This document shows, piece by piece, positions 37,580-49,760 of a DNA stretch of 64,000 nucleotides. The first letter of the stretch is position 1. Every line of letters starts with the position of its first letter. The notes below the pieces were generated by a model, which was not told the DNA's origin, did not search any database, and saw nothing but the letters and a program-made list of their open reading frames with translations. This DNA is from Globomyces pollinis-pini (taxonomy: Eukaryota; Chytridiomycota; Chytridiomycetes; Rhizophydiales; Globomycetaceae): positions 1 to 64,000 of the forward strand of contig MU621090.1 in the NCBI GenBank assembly GCA_025399215.1, read 5' to 3'. Both the position numbers and the translations under genes were made by a program.

Positions 37580-37991
37580 NNNNNNNNNNNNNNNNNNNNN
37601 NNNNNNNNNNNNNNNNNNNNNNNNNNNNNNNNNNNNNNNNNNNNNNNNNNNNNNNNNNNNNNNNNNNNNNNNNNNNNNNNNNNNNNNNNNNNNNNNNNNN
37701 NNNNNNNNNNNNNNNNNNNNNNNNNNNNNNNNNNNNNNNNNNNNNNNNNNNNNNNNNNNNNNNNNNNNNNNNNNNNNNNNNNNNNNNNNNNNNNNNNNNN
37801 NNNNNNNNNNNNNNNNNNNNNNNNNNNNNNNNNNNNNNNNNNNNNNNNNNNNNNNNNNNNNNNNNNNNNNNNNNNNNNNNNNNNNNNNNNNNNNNNNNNN
37901 NNNNNNNNNNNNNNNNNNNNNNNNNNNNNNNNNNNNNNNNNNNNNNNNNNNNNNNNNNNNNNNNNNNNNNNNNNNNNNNNNNNNNNNNNNN
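37580..37991. other. Assembly gap (N run)
   Basis: 412 unknown bases between the ARF stop and the region upstream of taspase 1. Nothing can be said of its content. Confidence 0.99.
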
Positions 37992-38085
37992 AATGTGGAT
38001 TATTCAACAAAAATTCCAAACAAAACTTTGTCCAACCATTACAAATTTATATTGAATTCAATTGAATTGGTAATTTTTTAAAAAA

Positions 38086-39178
38086 ATGAAGATTCCAATG
38101 GTAATGATGCATGCAGGAGCTGGTTATCATTCACCATCAAATGAAAAACAATACAAAAAGTCTATGAAAGAAATATGTCAAAATACCATGGCAAAATTAA
38201 ATAATGGTTGGACATGTGTAGAAGCTTTAGAATATGTCATTCAACAACTAGAAAATAATTCTTTGACAAATGCAGGAATCCCTGGATCAAATTGTACTTT
38301 GGATGGATATATAGAATGTGATGCTGCTTTAATGACTAAACATGGAATAGCATCTGTAGCAGCAGTTCCAATGACATCTATCAAAGGTCCATTAGACTAT
38401 CACATTCATCCCGTAATAATAATCATATTGATATACTTAATAGAATCCAATTACAATGGTTAAACTTTTGTATGAATATCATTTACAAGGCCCTGATGAG
38501 GTTGGTAGACAACCGCCATTGATGTTGACAGGTCATCATGTTCATGATTTTATAAAACAAACGGGAATACCAATGATTAGTGGATCAGATGCGTTTGAAT
38601 TAATTAATACCAAGCAAATCAAACGATACCAGAATCATTTACGAATTTTATCAGAATCAATTGACACAGAGGATAATGATGAATTTGAAGATACCGTAGG
38701 ATGTATTGTGATGGATCAGTTTGGAGAAATAGCAACGGGTGTATCATCAGGAGGGATATCCTTAAAACGACGTGGTAGAGTTGGAGAAGCAGCTATACCA
38801 GGTGCAGGAATTTGGGTCACCACTACCTCCTCATCTAAAGCTGCATGCAGTCTATCTGGTACGGGTGAACAAATCATGAAAACAATGATGGCCATGAATA
38901 TCACCACTTCACTCATACATTCTACCAATAAACCTTTGACGTTGGGGTCATTATTAACACATCAGTTTTTGAATTCGGCTTTGTTGGGAAAGGATTTGCA
39001 TCGAAACGTGGGTGGGATTGCGTTGGTTGTGGAAGAGGATACAGTGGAGGGTTGGTGGTTTCATACAACTGCTAGTTTATGTATTGCTTTTCAATCTGGA
39101 ACTTCTAACCCAAAGTTTATCATGTCCAGGAAAACCCCAGGATCAAAGTATTCCGTCTCTGGGCAAACTTTTATATGA
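38086..39178 (+). CDS. TASP1: Taspase 1 (threonine aspartase, asparaginase-2 family)
   Basis: Taspase 1 is an Ntn-hydrolase that cuts after Asp in regulators such as animal MLL and TFIIA. The precursor cleaves itself before a threonine that becomes the nucleophile. Here that site is EDTVGCIVMDQFGEIATGVS with the Thr codon near 38693, followed by SGGISLKRRGRVGEAAIPGA, which is closer to taspase 1 than to glycosylasparaginases. The N-terminus has MMHAGAGYHSPSNEKQYKKS and NAGIPGSNCTLDGYIECDAA. One intron of about 30 nt (near 38413-38442) joins HP to NPITMVKLLYEYHLQGPDEV. About 353 residues. The linker before the Thr (EDNDEFE) is acidic. Confidence 0.9.
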
Positions 39179-39290
39179 TTTATCCTTTTGATGTGTTTGA
39201 ATGTTGGACAGGATAGATAGGATTAATGGCTGTATCTCTCAAATAAATAATTAATGGTAAAGATTTCTTAAAAATGATAATATATTATAT

Positions 39291-40687
39291 TTACAAATGT
39301 TGACCGGATGACATAAAGGCTTCTGAAAGCCGTCTTACTTGGGGTTGAGAATACTGAGGTCTAGTTTCCCAAGTAGCGATAGATTGTCGACGCGGAGGTT
39401 CTTTTGACTCTGTGACAGGCATTCCTGTGAATAAATCATCATAAAGTTGCTCCAACGCTCGTTTCTTGCTGCATGGCTCTGGAACGGCTGGGGTCGTGTT
39501 TACTGTTGGTTGTTTGTTCGAAGGTGTGGAAGAGAATACATCTTGATACAGTTGGTCCAACTTTTGTTGGCTGGAAGTGCTAAGGATGTCGACACTACTG
39601 TCATTGACAAAATCAGTGATTGTTTTTGATTTCGAAGATTCACTAGTTGATTGCAATAAAAAGTCTAGTGAATGGTCAGCCATATTGCCACCCATCTGAT
39701 TGGTACTTTGCGGATTATACTCTGATCCATCTAATAGGGGACTGAACATTGGATAGGTGTGGATGGGAGACAGCATAGGAGTGGTTGAGATATAATTCAT
39801 ATTGTTAGTTGGTGATGCAATGGTGTTCGTGAAAGGAGATGCTATTTGATTCATTATTGGAGAAGCTATGGTATTTGTAAAGGGTGAGGCTATTTGATTC
39901 ATAGTTGGAGATGCAATTGCATTAGTAAAAGGGGATGCCATTTGATTCATGAGAGGTGATGCAATTGTGTTGACTGGTGATGCAATATTGTTATTAAAAG
40001 TTGAAGCCATGACAGGAGGAAAAGACAACGGAGGAGCAGGAGGAGGTGACAGAGCAATTAAATCCGCCTGAGGAATCGCACATATTTCATCACCATAAGG
40101 GGACAGAGCAATGATATCCGCAGAAGGAGAGGCAGGGCAGTTTGCATAAGGAGAAAGAGCCAAACCAGTTGGGGAGGCAGGGCCAGTAGGGATTTCCAAC
40201 TTAACAGACGAATTTGGACCAAAAAAATAAGTTCCCTTTTTCTGAGGTCTTTGACTTTGATTAGATGGAATGGAAGAGTGAGATTGACTGCTTTGATTTG
40301 CAGGCATCGATTGAGTATTTTGAGAATTCGAAGAATTCAAGACTTTGTGTTCCTGTAAAGTTTCCAAAGGAGCAACTTTGATTTTTCTGGATTGTTTCTT
40401 TTTAGGTGCATTTCTAGTAGGCCATTGAAAATCTGGATAGTCAATTTTGTGTTGTGTGTATGCTTCATGGGATAATTTCTGATATTCCGCACGAACTTCC
40501 TCAGACTCAACAGCCCAGCATTGAGCAGCCATTTTACTGATTTCATGAGATTTGGTGAGGTTATATTTCTTGACGATGCGATCTCTATTAGCTTTTCTAT
40601 AGAATGAGAGATGTTATTTGATTACCTGTATAAGAAGAAAGAATTCAGAGGTTTTTTGACGGAAGAGTTTGTTCCGTTGCTAGACAT
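39291..40687 (-). CDS. HMG-box transcription factor, mating-type (MATA/sex HMG) class
   Basis: On the minus strand exon 1 codes MSSNGTNSSVKKPLNSFFLY. A 29-nt intron (40597-40625) leads to RKANRDRIVKKYNLTKSHEI and SKMAAQCWAVESEEVRAEYQ, with the box ending YTQHKIDYPDFQW. The pattern KxPLNSFFLYRK...HEISK...W...YPDF is that of the fungal mating-type/Ste11 HMG class (a DNA-bending domain) rather than of HMGB proteins. A basic stretch, APKKKQSRKIKV, follows and could be a nuclear signal. The rest is low-complexity, with many Ser-Pro sites and an 8-residue repeat. It lies divergently from the SEN1 helicase. It may be a mating-type gene or a developmental regulator; sequence alone does not decide. 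Confidence 0.82.
39806..39995 (-). repeat. 24-bp tandem repeat coding an IASP-type octapeptide
   Basis: Within the HMG gene about eight units of an eight-residue motif follow one another: IASPVNT, IASPLMNQ, MASPFTNA, IASPTMNQ, IASPFTNT, IASPIMNQ, IASPFTNT and IASPTNN. The alternation of FTN and xMN units shows a higher-order 16-residue (48-bp) period, so doublets were probably duplicated. Each unit has one Ser-Pro site. Confidence 0.85.
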
Positions 40688-41558
40688 TATTATTATTTAT
40701 GGTAGAATGTATCAAGATGTAGTTCAAGTAGTGGTAACTAGAGAGAAAGGTTAAGGGATCACAGTTTAAATAGGCAAGCAAGAAGCAAGTGCCTCCTCAG
40801 CCAGTTTGAGGATGGGCTGATCGGGGTCTGTAAGTAATTTTTTTTGGATTCTTAATGAATACGATTACCCATACAAGCTAGTTAGTAACTGATGCTAGTA
40901 ACTGTGTTTATTAAGAGTATCAGTAACTAAAAATACTATTATTATTGTTTGTACGTACGTACAACAGTAATTCCGTGTCTTGTGTTGGTTTCAGTGTTGA
41001 AACTGATGTTTGATGTTTGTTTATGTTACCAACCCCTTTCTCTTTATGTATACGAATATCTCTTTATGTATACTGTATCTTAGATTACCCTATTGTTGTG
41101 TATCGTAGAACTAATTTGTTTATGGAATACTATCTACTTTGTTCCTTTGACCGTAACATCATGTTACCTTACAATAACATGGCCTCTAATTGTGTCATCA
41201 AAGTGGATAAATTTTGAATCATTCTATTCACAATTTCATTTCAGTACTTAGATTGTCATCCAATTATTATTACTCATCCATCATTACATATCACAACTCA
41301 TATTGCTTGGAAGTATTCTAATCGTAATAATGAGTACTAAACTTATCGAAAGTCTCAGTTCAAAGTTAGTTTAGCAATTACAGTCAGTTCATTTTATCAC
41401 TTACTTATTCTTAATACCTTCGTCAGCTTTTCAATGTGAAGATAAAGCAATGACTGTTTTTGTGTTTGATAATAGTTTCAATCTGTAATTCCAAGTCTCT
41501 AATGTTACTTATCAATTCAAGTTAGTATATCAGTTGCTAAGGAGGCTACATGTATCTT
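40688..41558. promoter_or_regulatory. Long intergenic region between HMG-box and SEN1 side
   Basis: At about 870 bp this is the longest apparently non-coding stretch in the window. It contains GTACGTACGTAC near 40951-40962, an imperfect repeat TCTTTATGTATAC (near 41041 and 41060) and many ACTAAC/AGTAAC-like short motifs. Open frames such as 41017-41219 have no support. A long upstream region fits a tightly regulated HMG-box gene. Confidence 0.45.
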
Positions 41559-41837
41559 ATGAGTCAACAATACATTGCGAAACCTCTATCCAGTTAAGAC
41601 TAATTAGCAATCCAACAACACCAAAATCATATCAATGAATTGAGTATTCAAAATTTTAGTAAAGAAATAGCAAACTGTCCGAGGTACATTTTAGTTTTAA
41701 AAAGAAAAACACCAGAGATACTTTATCAGTCGGAAACTAACATGGAGGATCTGATGCTATCGAAATTGCAAATGCATAGATTGGATTTAACTCATAACGA
41801 TCATCGGAATGGTCTGTTGATGCCTTCATTCTTTTAA
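41559..41837 (+). CDS. Possible small protein, about 88 residues, unknown
   Basis: A frame open from 41604 to the stop at 41837 reads QQHQNHINELSIQNFSKEIA, then NCPRYILVLKRKTPEILYQS, and ends LLMPSFF. It looks coding (helical, charged), but I know no family. It lacks its own ATG. Joining it to an upstream ATG at 41559 (MSQQYIAKPLS) needs removal of GTTAAGACTAATTAG (41593-41607), only 15 nt. A longer intron from another start is equally possible. It ends about 70 bp before SEN1 on the same strand. Confidence 0.35.
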
Positions 41838-41908
41838 TTTATCCATTCTAACAATTAAAATTCGAATTCTATCTCTATCTTGCTACTATTTACTACTATC
41901 AAATCAAT

Positions 41909-44900
41909 ATGAATACTCACTGTTTAGCTTATCTTGAATGTGTATGCAATTACATTCATTCATTGAATGCTCAACAGCATTTTTTTCACACGCATCCGGA
42001 TCATATAGAAGTCATCGGTCTATTTGCTGTTCTTTCAACTGATACATTTTTCCTACAGGTCAAGGAAAAGCTAGCATCAGATATAAACACTTGTATAGAT
42101 TGTATTGACGATTTTTACAGTATGCTATTGTTAATCTCAATGATTAGATGCAATGGTTCAATATTGCAAATGTAGTAGAACATTATTCAATGACGATTTG
42201 ACCAGTCAATTGTACGAATATCGCTGTTTTAATTGCTAGGGAAGATGAATTGGCCAAATGGAACATGAATAGACAAGAAAGAGTGATACAATCGTATTTA
42301 TATTATGACATTGATCTATTAGAATTCTTCAGCAATTTAAACTAGCTAGAGAAGCCAATAATGATGTACTGGAAAAACAATTACGAAATCAATCATTATG
42401 TGTCACTTATGAATTGTTAAGATACCCAACTTACTTGTCTAACTTAACCTTGAATAATTTGTTTTGTACAATGTTGTTGGAATCGCAACGGAAAAAGAAG
42501 ATGAAGTTGAAAGATATTATTTATCCAGGTTTGTTCTTTTTTTCTCATCCCTAAGGTATATCATTATGATGAGTTTATTTAAATGATAGGTATTTGGACA
42601 TGATTTATTAACCAATCAAAGGTATTGTTAATGAATATATTAAACCATTCAGGTGTCATATTATTTACATCACACAGTAATATTGTAATTCGGCAATGGG
42701 CAAAGATTTGTAATGAATGTTTTGAGGCTGACAACTAGGTTTGGGTACCAGTCAATATCCTATTGATTTGACTCAAAAGGATTCAATTGTGCCAATGATG
42801 AAGCTTATTTTCCAATCTATTAGAATAGCAATGCATTTTGAAAACCGACCAGTAGATTATCAAGACTATAATTTGACCAGTCTTCCAGAATATTCCTGGA
42901 AAGCAATCATAATGACTTTTCAGCATGTAAAGAAAGATTGGTTTGATAGTTTACTTTTTGTTTATGAATAGTATTGCTACGTTTTTATCAGAAGCATGTT
43001 CAGATTGTGATAAATTACTAGTTTTATCACTGATAAACGAGACAGTTGTTGACTATTGGGACATCATGGAACTTCTCGCTATTTTATTGAGGGAAACCGA
43101 TTGTAAATGGATTAAGAGTGCACCATCAATGTATCTACAGAATTGTTGGAAACGTATAATAGATGATCCACAATTCACGGCAATATCCAGAGTATCAAGC
43201 GTAGATCCTACCGTAGCAAAGCAGCAGAGTGTCGCACTAGCATGGATGTTACCATTATGTAACATGGCCATGACCAAAGAATGGATCCCAGAATCATTAC
43301 AAATATTGCTGAACAAATCGGACAAGTTTTCTGATTCATTTTTAAACATTCTCAATGATAGTCTTTTAAAGACTATCAGTTGCGATTGGATGTTTCGCGA
43401 CTTGTTAGATCTCATTCTTCCTTTTTTTCTCAAAAATCGAAAAACGTCTACAAATGCAATGAATGCCATGATGCCATTACTATTTCCCTTGGTCCAAGCT
43501 GATATAGATTCCATCACCACATTCTACAATAATCTCAATTCAAAAAATCCGACTGTTTCGTGTCCAATTCATCGCCGAATGTGGGAATCATTGAGTCGAT
43601 GGCCATTGAATGTAACCCAAGTGAATGGAATGATCCTCTTACTGGTTGATCTGGCCTTTTATGGTCGATTATCATCGCCTGAGGATATTTATGACTTTAC
43701 CGAGTTCAATACAAATATGATGATTATATCTGAAGGATTTTTATTGTTTTTGAAACGATATCAAATGGAAGTGGATTTGGATTGGAAAATATTGTGTCGA
43801 TTGTTTGTGTTTTTCGATGAAAATATACAGCACTTTGCATTACAATGTATGAGAACCAAGACAGGATCGCATAAGTATTCCATATATCTTATTAATGCAA
43901 TAGTATTCAGGATATAATTCAAAGTTATATTGAAAGCATTGGTGCCCCTTTTATAGATTACCTCTTGGTACTTGTGAAAGAGTATCAATCGTTTATCAAA
44001 CAAGGTGATGTCATGGTTAATTCTGGAAAATCTATCTTTGCTTTGTTTTCCTATACTAGCGCAGCCGTCTTTTCCAATGCAAATCTAGGATTAAAGATTC
44101 GCTTTAATTATTGGTTCCAAGTATACTTAACTGCCTTTGAAATTTTGAATAACCCCAAAACTCAATATCAGATATCTACAAAGTCGATCGACTCGTTTAT
44201 TCTCTCTATGATTGAAACCATGAAATCATTTTTACACTACCATACCAAAGCCACTGTTGAATTAAGTAAGAGCAAATTCGAAAATTTTCATCGTGATTTT
44301 GTGGTATATTATGTTTATTGATTGTTAGGAACACACCATTCGAAATTTTGAACAGTGGATTCGACTTTCTACGGATGATATCAATATTGCATGTGTAGGA
44401 TACATTTTGGATTTGTTGAATGCATTTGAAAAGTTCCGGGAAGTTATTCTTCAAACTAATAGGAACGATTTGATTCGATTGCAAGTTCGCAACAACATTT
44501 ACATTTCAAAGTTGAAAGCTTACTTGGACCCAGTTGTTGTGGCAAAACCAATAGTTCGACCTATACCTTCAGCTGAATTTCTCACAAGGACCGTCACGCC
44601 TAGTAGTTCATCTACAATGGATGATGTAGCCAATAATAAGAGAGCTTATGTTGAAGAACAAACTTCCTCACATCCTTCCAAATTTTTCAAAACTGAACAG
44701 CGTATTGTGGTACCTAAACCGGCTGTCAACTTGGGCTTTGCTCCTACAATCCCACAACAGCGTAAAAAGCCATCTGGGATATTCGAAAAGTATTCGCAAG
44801 TAGTTTTTTTAACCATTGTAGGTTGAAAATAGATCATGTTTCTGAAGCAAGACGGAAAGAATTATCCAAGAATGTATGGGCTCCACCACAAGCAACCAGT

Positions 44901-47900
44901 CATGTTCCTGTCAAATCGTTCAGAGTAGATCCAGAACTTGTTCGAGATGCATCACCTGAAAAAGAATCTCGACCGATTAAAAGATTGGAGTTGGCTAATG
45001 TAAAACCACATCCACGTTTGGCACGTCCTGTCCATATACCTACCCAACAACCCGATAAACCGTTATTAGATATCAAGAGTTTTTATCTGTTTGTATTGGG
45101 ATTTGATTTAGAAATGCCGGAAACGCTACCTTCATCACTAGTGTCCAAAATGACACGAATACCATTATTTTTCAATAATACCACACAATATGCTTCAATA
45201 TTTGAACCCTATTTGAAAGCAGAATGCATGACTCAGTTTACACAATCTCTGAGAGATATATCAAATTCATCATTTCCAATCCTTGCTCAACAGGTTACTA
45301 CAATTGACGCATATCATGGTATAAATAATATGGCTAAATTTTTTAGAGTTATCACTCACCATGTCTTTCATGGACTACAGAGAAGAAGCATGGCTACCTA
45401 ACTCCTTATTGTACATTTTCAATGATCAAGCTCAAAGCTTTTTGACCATTATTAGGGAAGTTAAAAAGCAAAAGAATGGTGATGTAGAATTAATAGGTCA
45501 TTTGAATTTTAAAAAGGACAAATCCATCATCCGACCTAATTCACAGTGGCGATCCAAATTCGTTTTAAGCTTGACTACTCATGTTCGAGAATATATAGCA
45601 TTAGCTGAAATTAATCGAAATAGTTTATGTCAAACTATTTTGAGGCCTCCACGTGGATCCGAGATCATTGTACCTCCCGAAATCAAATACAAACGATATT
45701 GTGACAATTTAGGATTAAACAAATATCAAGCAATGGCTGTTTTAGCAGCAGTGGAATCCAAAGATGGGTTTGTATTGATTCAAGGACCACCTGGGACTGG
45801 GAAAACAAAGACCATTCTAGGTATGATTGCTGCAATGCAAAACCATGGTGTTCCGATTTCCGTTCCTGGTGCCGCAACTACGAATATCCGTCAATACCAG
45901 AAACGCATATTGGTTTGTGCACCATCTAACGCGGCCATTGATGAAATTGCAAGGCGATTGATGGCTGGTATTTTAAATATGAAAGGAGTTATCTATAAAC
46001 CAAAAATTATAAGAGTGGGTAATCCTAGAACCATTCATGAAGATGTTCTACCAATCTCATTGGTAACTTTCATTTTATTAACGTAAGGATATGATGATCG
46101 ATAATTCTGCGAACGATGATTCAGATCTAACAGATCTCAGACAACAGAAATCAGATGATTATCGAGAACTGGAGACTCTTAATATTAATATAGCTGCTGC
46201 ACAAGAAAAAGAACGTCAGGAGCCTCATGTTTCAGCACACTCTGAAGTTATTTCTAGTTTGTTTGCCGACTTGGCATCATTAAAGGGAAAAATTGCACTT
46301 GGAAAAACTAAGATAGCTAAATTGAATACTGAAATGACGCGACAAAGACAGAACATGAGACAAAAACTCATTTCAAATGCTGATATAGTGTATGTATTAG
46401 TTTATTGATCTTGGTAGACTTTGCACACTCAGCGGTGCTGCCAGTGACGCTATGATTGATGGTGACATAGAATATGATACGGTAATTGTGGATGAAGCTT
46501 GTCAAGCAACTGAGGTCAGTTGTTTGATTCCTCTGAGACTGGGGATGAAAAAATGTGTTTTAGTGGGAGGTACGATGATTTTAATATTGATAACGATAGA
46601 CCCTAAACAACTACCCCCAACTCTATTGTGTAATCTGTCTATAGAGCGCAAGTATGATAGAAGTTTATTTGAACGACTTATGATTTCATCATTGAAATCT
46701 GTCCATTTATTACGGTTTGTCAAACTTAAACTGACGGTAGAACTCAATATCGTATGCATCCAAGTATCTCTGTATATCCAAATAAGGCGTTTTATGAGTC
46801 TAAACTGCAAGATGCACCTGATATGCGTATCTACAGATCCATTTCTTGGCATTCTAGCATTTATTTTCAACCATACATGTTTTTTGATGTGAATGGTCGA
46901 GAGGAGAAAAGAAAGAATTCTGTATATAATTCCCAAGAAGTTGTTGCTTGTTGTCAACTGGTTCAACTATTAGCTAACGAGAATCCGAATATACAGGTAC
47001 CACAAATGCACTCAACATTAGTTTTCTGGTAGAATTGGTATTATTTCTTTTTACAAAGAGCAAGTAAATAGATTGAAAAGAAGTTTTCGAGAGACTTTTG
47101 GTTTGAAATTTTTATATACTAATGTTTAAGGTAACGGTATACTCTCCCATATCGATATCAACACTGTGGATGGGTTTCAAGGGCAAGAAAAAGATATTAT
47201 TATCCTAAGTTGTGTCAGAGCTGGATCTCAAGGAGGTGTTGGGTTCTTGAGTAATCAGCGCCGAATGGTATATACTTGTATTTTGACAATAGAATGTCGC
47301 TTTAACTAGGGCAAAGTATACTGTTCTCGTTGTAGGAGATCAAGTAAAACTTAAAAAGGATCAGTTTTGGGGCAACTTGGTGAGAAATGCAGAAGAAAGA
47401 TGTTTATGCAAACAAGTGAGTTTTATGATTACTTTAACCTGCAGTTTCGTCCACCACAGCTTTACGATGTGTCTTTCGCTAATCTATACCAAAGTGTTAG
47501 TGAGGAATCTAAGGTTAATGAAGAGAAAAGTACAGAAACTAATCTACCCAAGGTATTACTCTTTGTCTTAATCTGCTAGAGTCGCCCAACTATACACAAT
47601 GTGAGCAATCAGTCATTGTCTTATAAGGACCTGCCCTCTATTCCTGTTAATCGAAGTTCATCCAAAAGTAGTACTGAAAATCAACGATACCCAGAAAGAG
47701 AAGAAGGGATAATAAGATCATCAAACAGTCGTGATAGCTATAATAACCGGGTTTCAAAGTCATCTGATGGTAGACAAGACTCTCAACGACATTCAAGGGA
47801 ATCATCAAGAGCCAATGATAACCAAAGATATCCAGAAAGAGAAGATGGTTCAATAAGATCATCAAACAGCCGTGATAGCTCATATAGTAATCGTCTTCCA

Positions 47901-48185
47901 ACTGAAGCTGATGGTAAACAAGACCCTCGAAGGCAGTCAAAAGATCCCAGAACACCCTCCAATTATTCAAAAAACTATCCTTCGTATTCAGAGAATCGCC
48001 CTAGACCTGATAGAGATTCAAATGTATCTTCTAGAAGTTCCAATTATCGGACAATGGCATCATCGAACGATTATACTGACAAAAACCGTAGTCAATCTGA
48101 AAATCAGTATGCATCTGAAAGATCTAAATCCAAGGCAAAGCATATCAGATTTGAACACTCATCAGATTTAACACCCAAACGTTAA
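41909..48185 (+). CDS. SEN1: SEN1/senataxin-type superfamily 1 RNA/DNA helicase
   Basis: Sen1 resolves R-loops and ends transcription of short RNA polymerase II transcripts. The N-terminal Sen1 domain starts with AYLECVCNYIHSLNAQQHFF and HTHPDHIEVIGLFAV and runs as a helical repeat to about 44330. The helicase core has LNKYQAMAVL, IQGPPGTGKTKTILGMIAAM (Walker A near 45790), KRILVCAPSNAAIDEIARRL, IVDEACQATEVSCLIPLRLG (Walker B near 46490) and DPKQLPPTLL after a short intron. Later exons carry VDGFQGQEKDIIILSCVRAG and NVALTRAKYT-type motifs. The Ser/Arg-rich C-terminal tail (47600-48185) has an internal duplication. About 1,900 residues; some borders between 42180 and 42740 and between 46890 and 47340 are uncertain. 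Confidence 0.9.
47682..47960 (+). repeat. Tandem 141-bp duplication in the SEN1 tail
   Basis: Two copies, starting near 47682 and 47823, code QRYPEREEGIIRSSNSRDS and QRYPEREDGSIRSSNSRDS, each followed by a related stretch (SKSSDGRQDSQRHS and PTEADGKQDPRRQS). The period is 47 residues. The copies differ at several codons, so the duplication is not recent. Confidence 0.8.
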
Positions 48186-48251
48186 TACAAAATGATATAA
48201 TATTCTTATATTTAATAATGTCATTGAATAGAACTATGTAAAACCTAGACA

Positions 48252-49760
48252 TTATTTGATTTCAATTACCAAACGATGAATACTTGAGACTACCAAGAGG
48301 GACAATGATATGCCAACTAACACACCAGTGAAAGGCATATCGTTCCACTTGATCCGAAACGCTGGTACTGTAATCACAATACTACCAACTAAGAGTGTGA
48401 ATAACCCAACGGAACTTCTATGATTGTTAGTATTTGCAATGACCAGGTGCAACACTGATAGACAAATCAGTATAAATCCAACTATGCCAATCATTGGTGC
48501 TATATATTGATTATCAGTTTCTGACTCGAGAATGCCACTCTCATTTACCAAAGAGGTTAGATAATTCATTCCAACAGTTTCAGATGGGTTACTGAGCGAA
48601 AAGGAAGATAAATCCAATGTTAACGTCATATTGACTGGAAACTTTGGAGCGATAAGTGCTGCTTCATTGATATCATTAATCAGCAGTTGTACTGTTCCAA
48701 TTAACAAAATAAGGGACCCATTCAATAGTAAATGTACCCATTTAATTAATTTGACTAATGGGTACAATGATAGAATATGCTTGAATGACTTGACAGTATT
48801 TCCTAAACAATCATACATAACAAAGATAGAAATGAATATTGCTACACCGAAACATCCATACACAAAGTTCTCCACTTGGAATTGAACTGATACTTCAGAA
48901 TCAGGATAATGGCTAAGTACTCGTCGTTCAAACAAATAGTAAGTAGAAATAGAGAGCAAAATACGTGTTTGAATTTGAATAGTTTCCAATGGAATTATAA
49001 AATGTTTGACTTTATCCAAAACTCTGATTGATTCGCGATTAATGAAGAAAATATGAATCACATCAGATATAATTTCTGTTACAACATCGAGTATTACACC
49101 AATACTATACCAAGTATAAAACATTGATGAGTTTGTTTGGAAGAATGAGATCGATAGGGGGATTAATGTCAGAAAAGTGAGACAAGATTTTAGAAACCCA
49201 AAACTAAACATACGTTTGCCAGTTGATGCAATAATCAAGTTAACCAATGTCCAATAGACCCTGCATATGAACATAAAGAAAGCAAAATTCCTTAATGTAT
49301 CTCTTTGAGTATTGAATGTTGCTGGGGAACATGTTCCTAATCCAAACAACAAGACAACTTTGAACAGGAAACGAACAGTTTTTATCAAGCCATTCAGATT
49401 TGCATTCTTATTTAGTTGTAACAGATGTGTGATTGAAATACTAAAAGGTAGATAAATAACCGCGAAGTGTTCCAATAGATTAGTAGAATAAAAGCTACGG
49501 TGACCAAGGACCAACAGAACGGTTCTAGAAAGCATCACTATCCCAAATACATGAGTAAATGTATCATCATAAACTGAAATTATTCCAGATTCGACCTCTT
49601 CTTTGTTTGGGGATGTGTTTATTGGGGAGAGCAAGGTGGAATTGGCAGTAGTTGAAAATGGCCCAGGAGTCATTTCACGAAGATCTAGAGTATCCAAGAG
49701 TCTGTTTTCCGTATCAATTTTCAACTCTTTGATAGATTGGCTATTTTGGAAGTTGGTCAT
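48252..49760 (-). CDS. Polytopic membrane protein, possibly LtrA-like
   Basis: This 502-residue single-exon protein has a polar N-terminus of about 75 residues and then about ten hydrophobic segments, including VFGIVMLSRTVLLVLG, VRFLFKVVLLFGLGT, MIGIVGFILICLSVLHLVIA and the last helix TGVLVGISLSLLVVSSIHRL. A basic RDTLRNFAFFMFICR stretch and the overall layout recall fungal relatives of the bacterial low-temperature-requirement protein LtrA, but I see no diagnostic motif and hold that only loosely. It converges with SEN1: the two stops are about 65 bp apart. The absence of introns in such a long gene stands out here. Confidence 0.55.
   Translation of the reverse strand: MTNFQNSQSIKELKIDTENRLLDTLDLREMTPGPFSTTANSTLLSPINTSPNKEEVESGIISVYDDTFTHVFGIVMLSRTVLLVLGHRSFYSTNLLEHFAVIYLPFSISITHLLQLNKNANLNGLIKTVRFLFKVVLLFGLGTCSPATFNTQRDTLRNFAFFMFICRVYWTLVNLIIASTGKRMFSFGFLKSCLTFLTLIPLSISFFQTNSSMFYTWYSIGVILDVVTEIISDVIHIFFINRESIRVLDKVKHFIIPLETIQIQTRILLSISTYYLFERRVLSHYPDSEVSVQFQVENFVYGCFGVAIFISIFVMYDCLGNTVKSFKHILSLYPLVKLIKWVHLLLNGSLILLIGTVQLLINDINEAALIAPKFPVNMTLTLDLSSFSLSNPSETVGMNYLTSLVNESGILESETDNQYIAPMIGIVGFILICLSVLHLVIANTNNHRSSVGLFTLLVGSIVITVPAFRIKWNDMPFTGVLVGISLSLLVVSSIHRLVIEIK

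Noticed and set aside
41017..41219. 66-codon plus-strand open frame in the HMG-SEN1 intergenic region
   Set aside because: It has repetitive AT-rich sequence, no family resemblance and no splice context.
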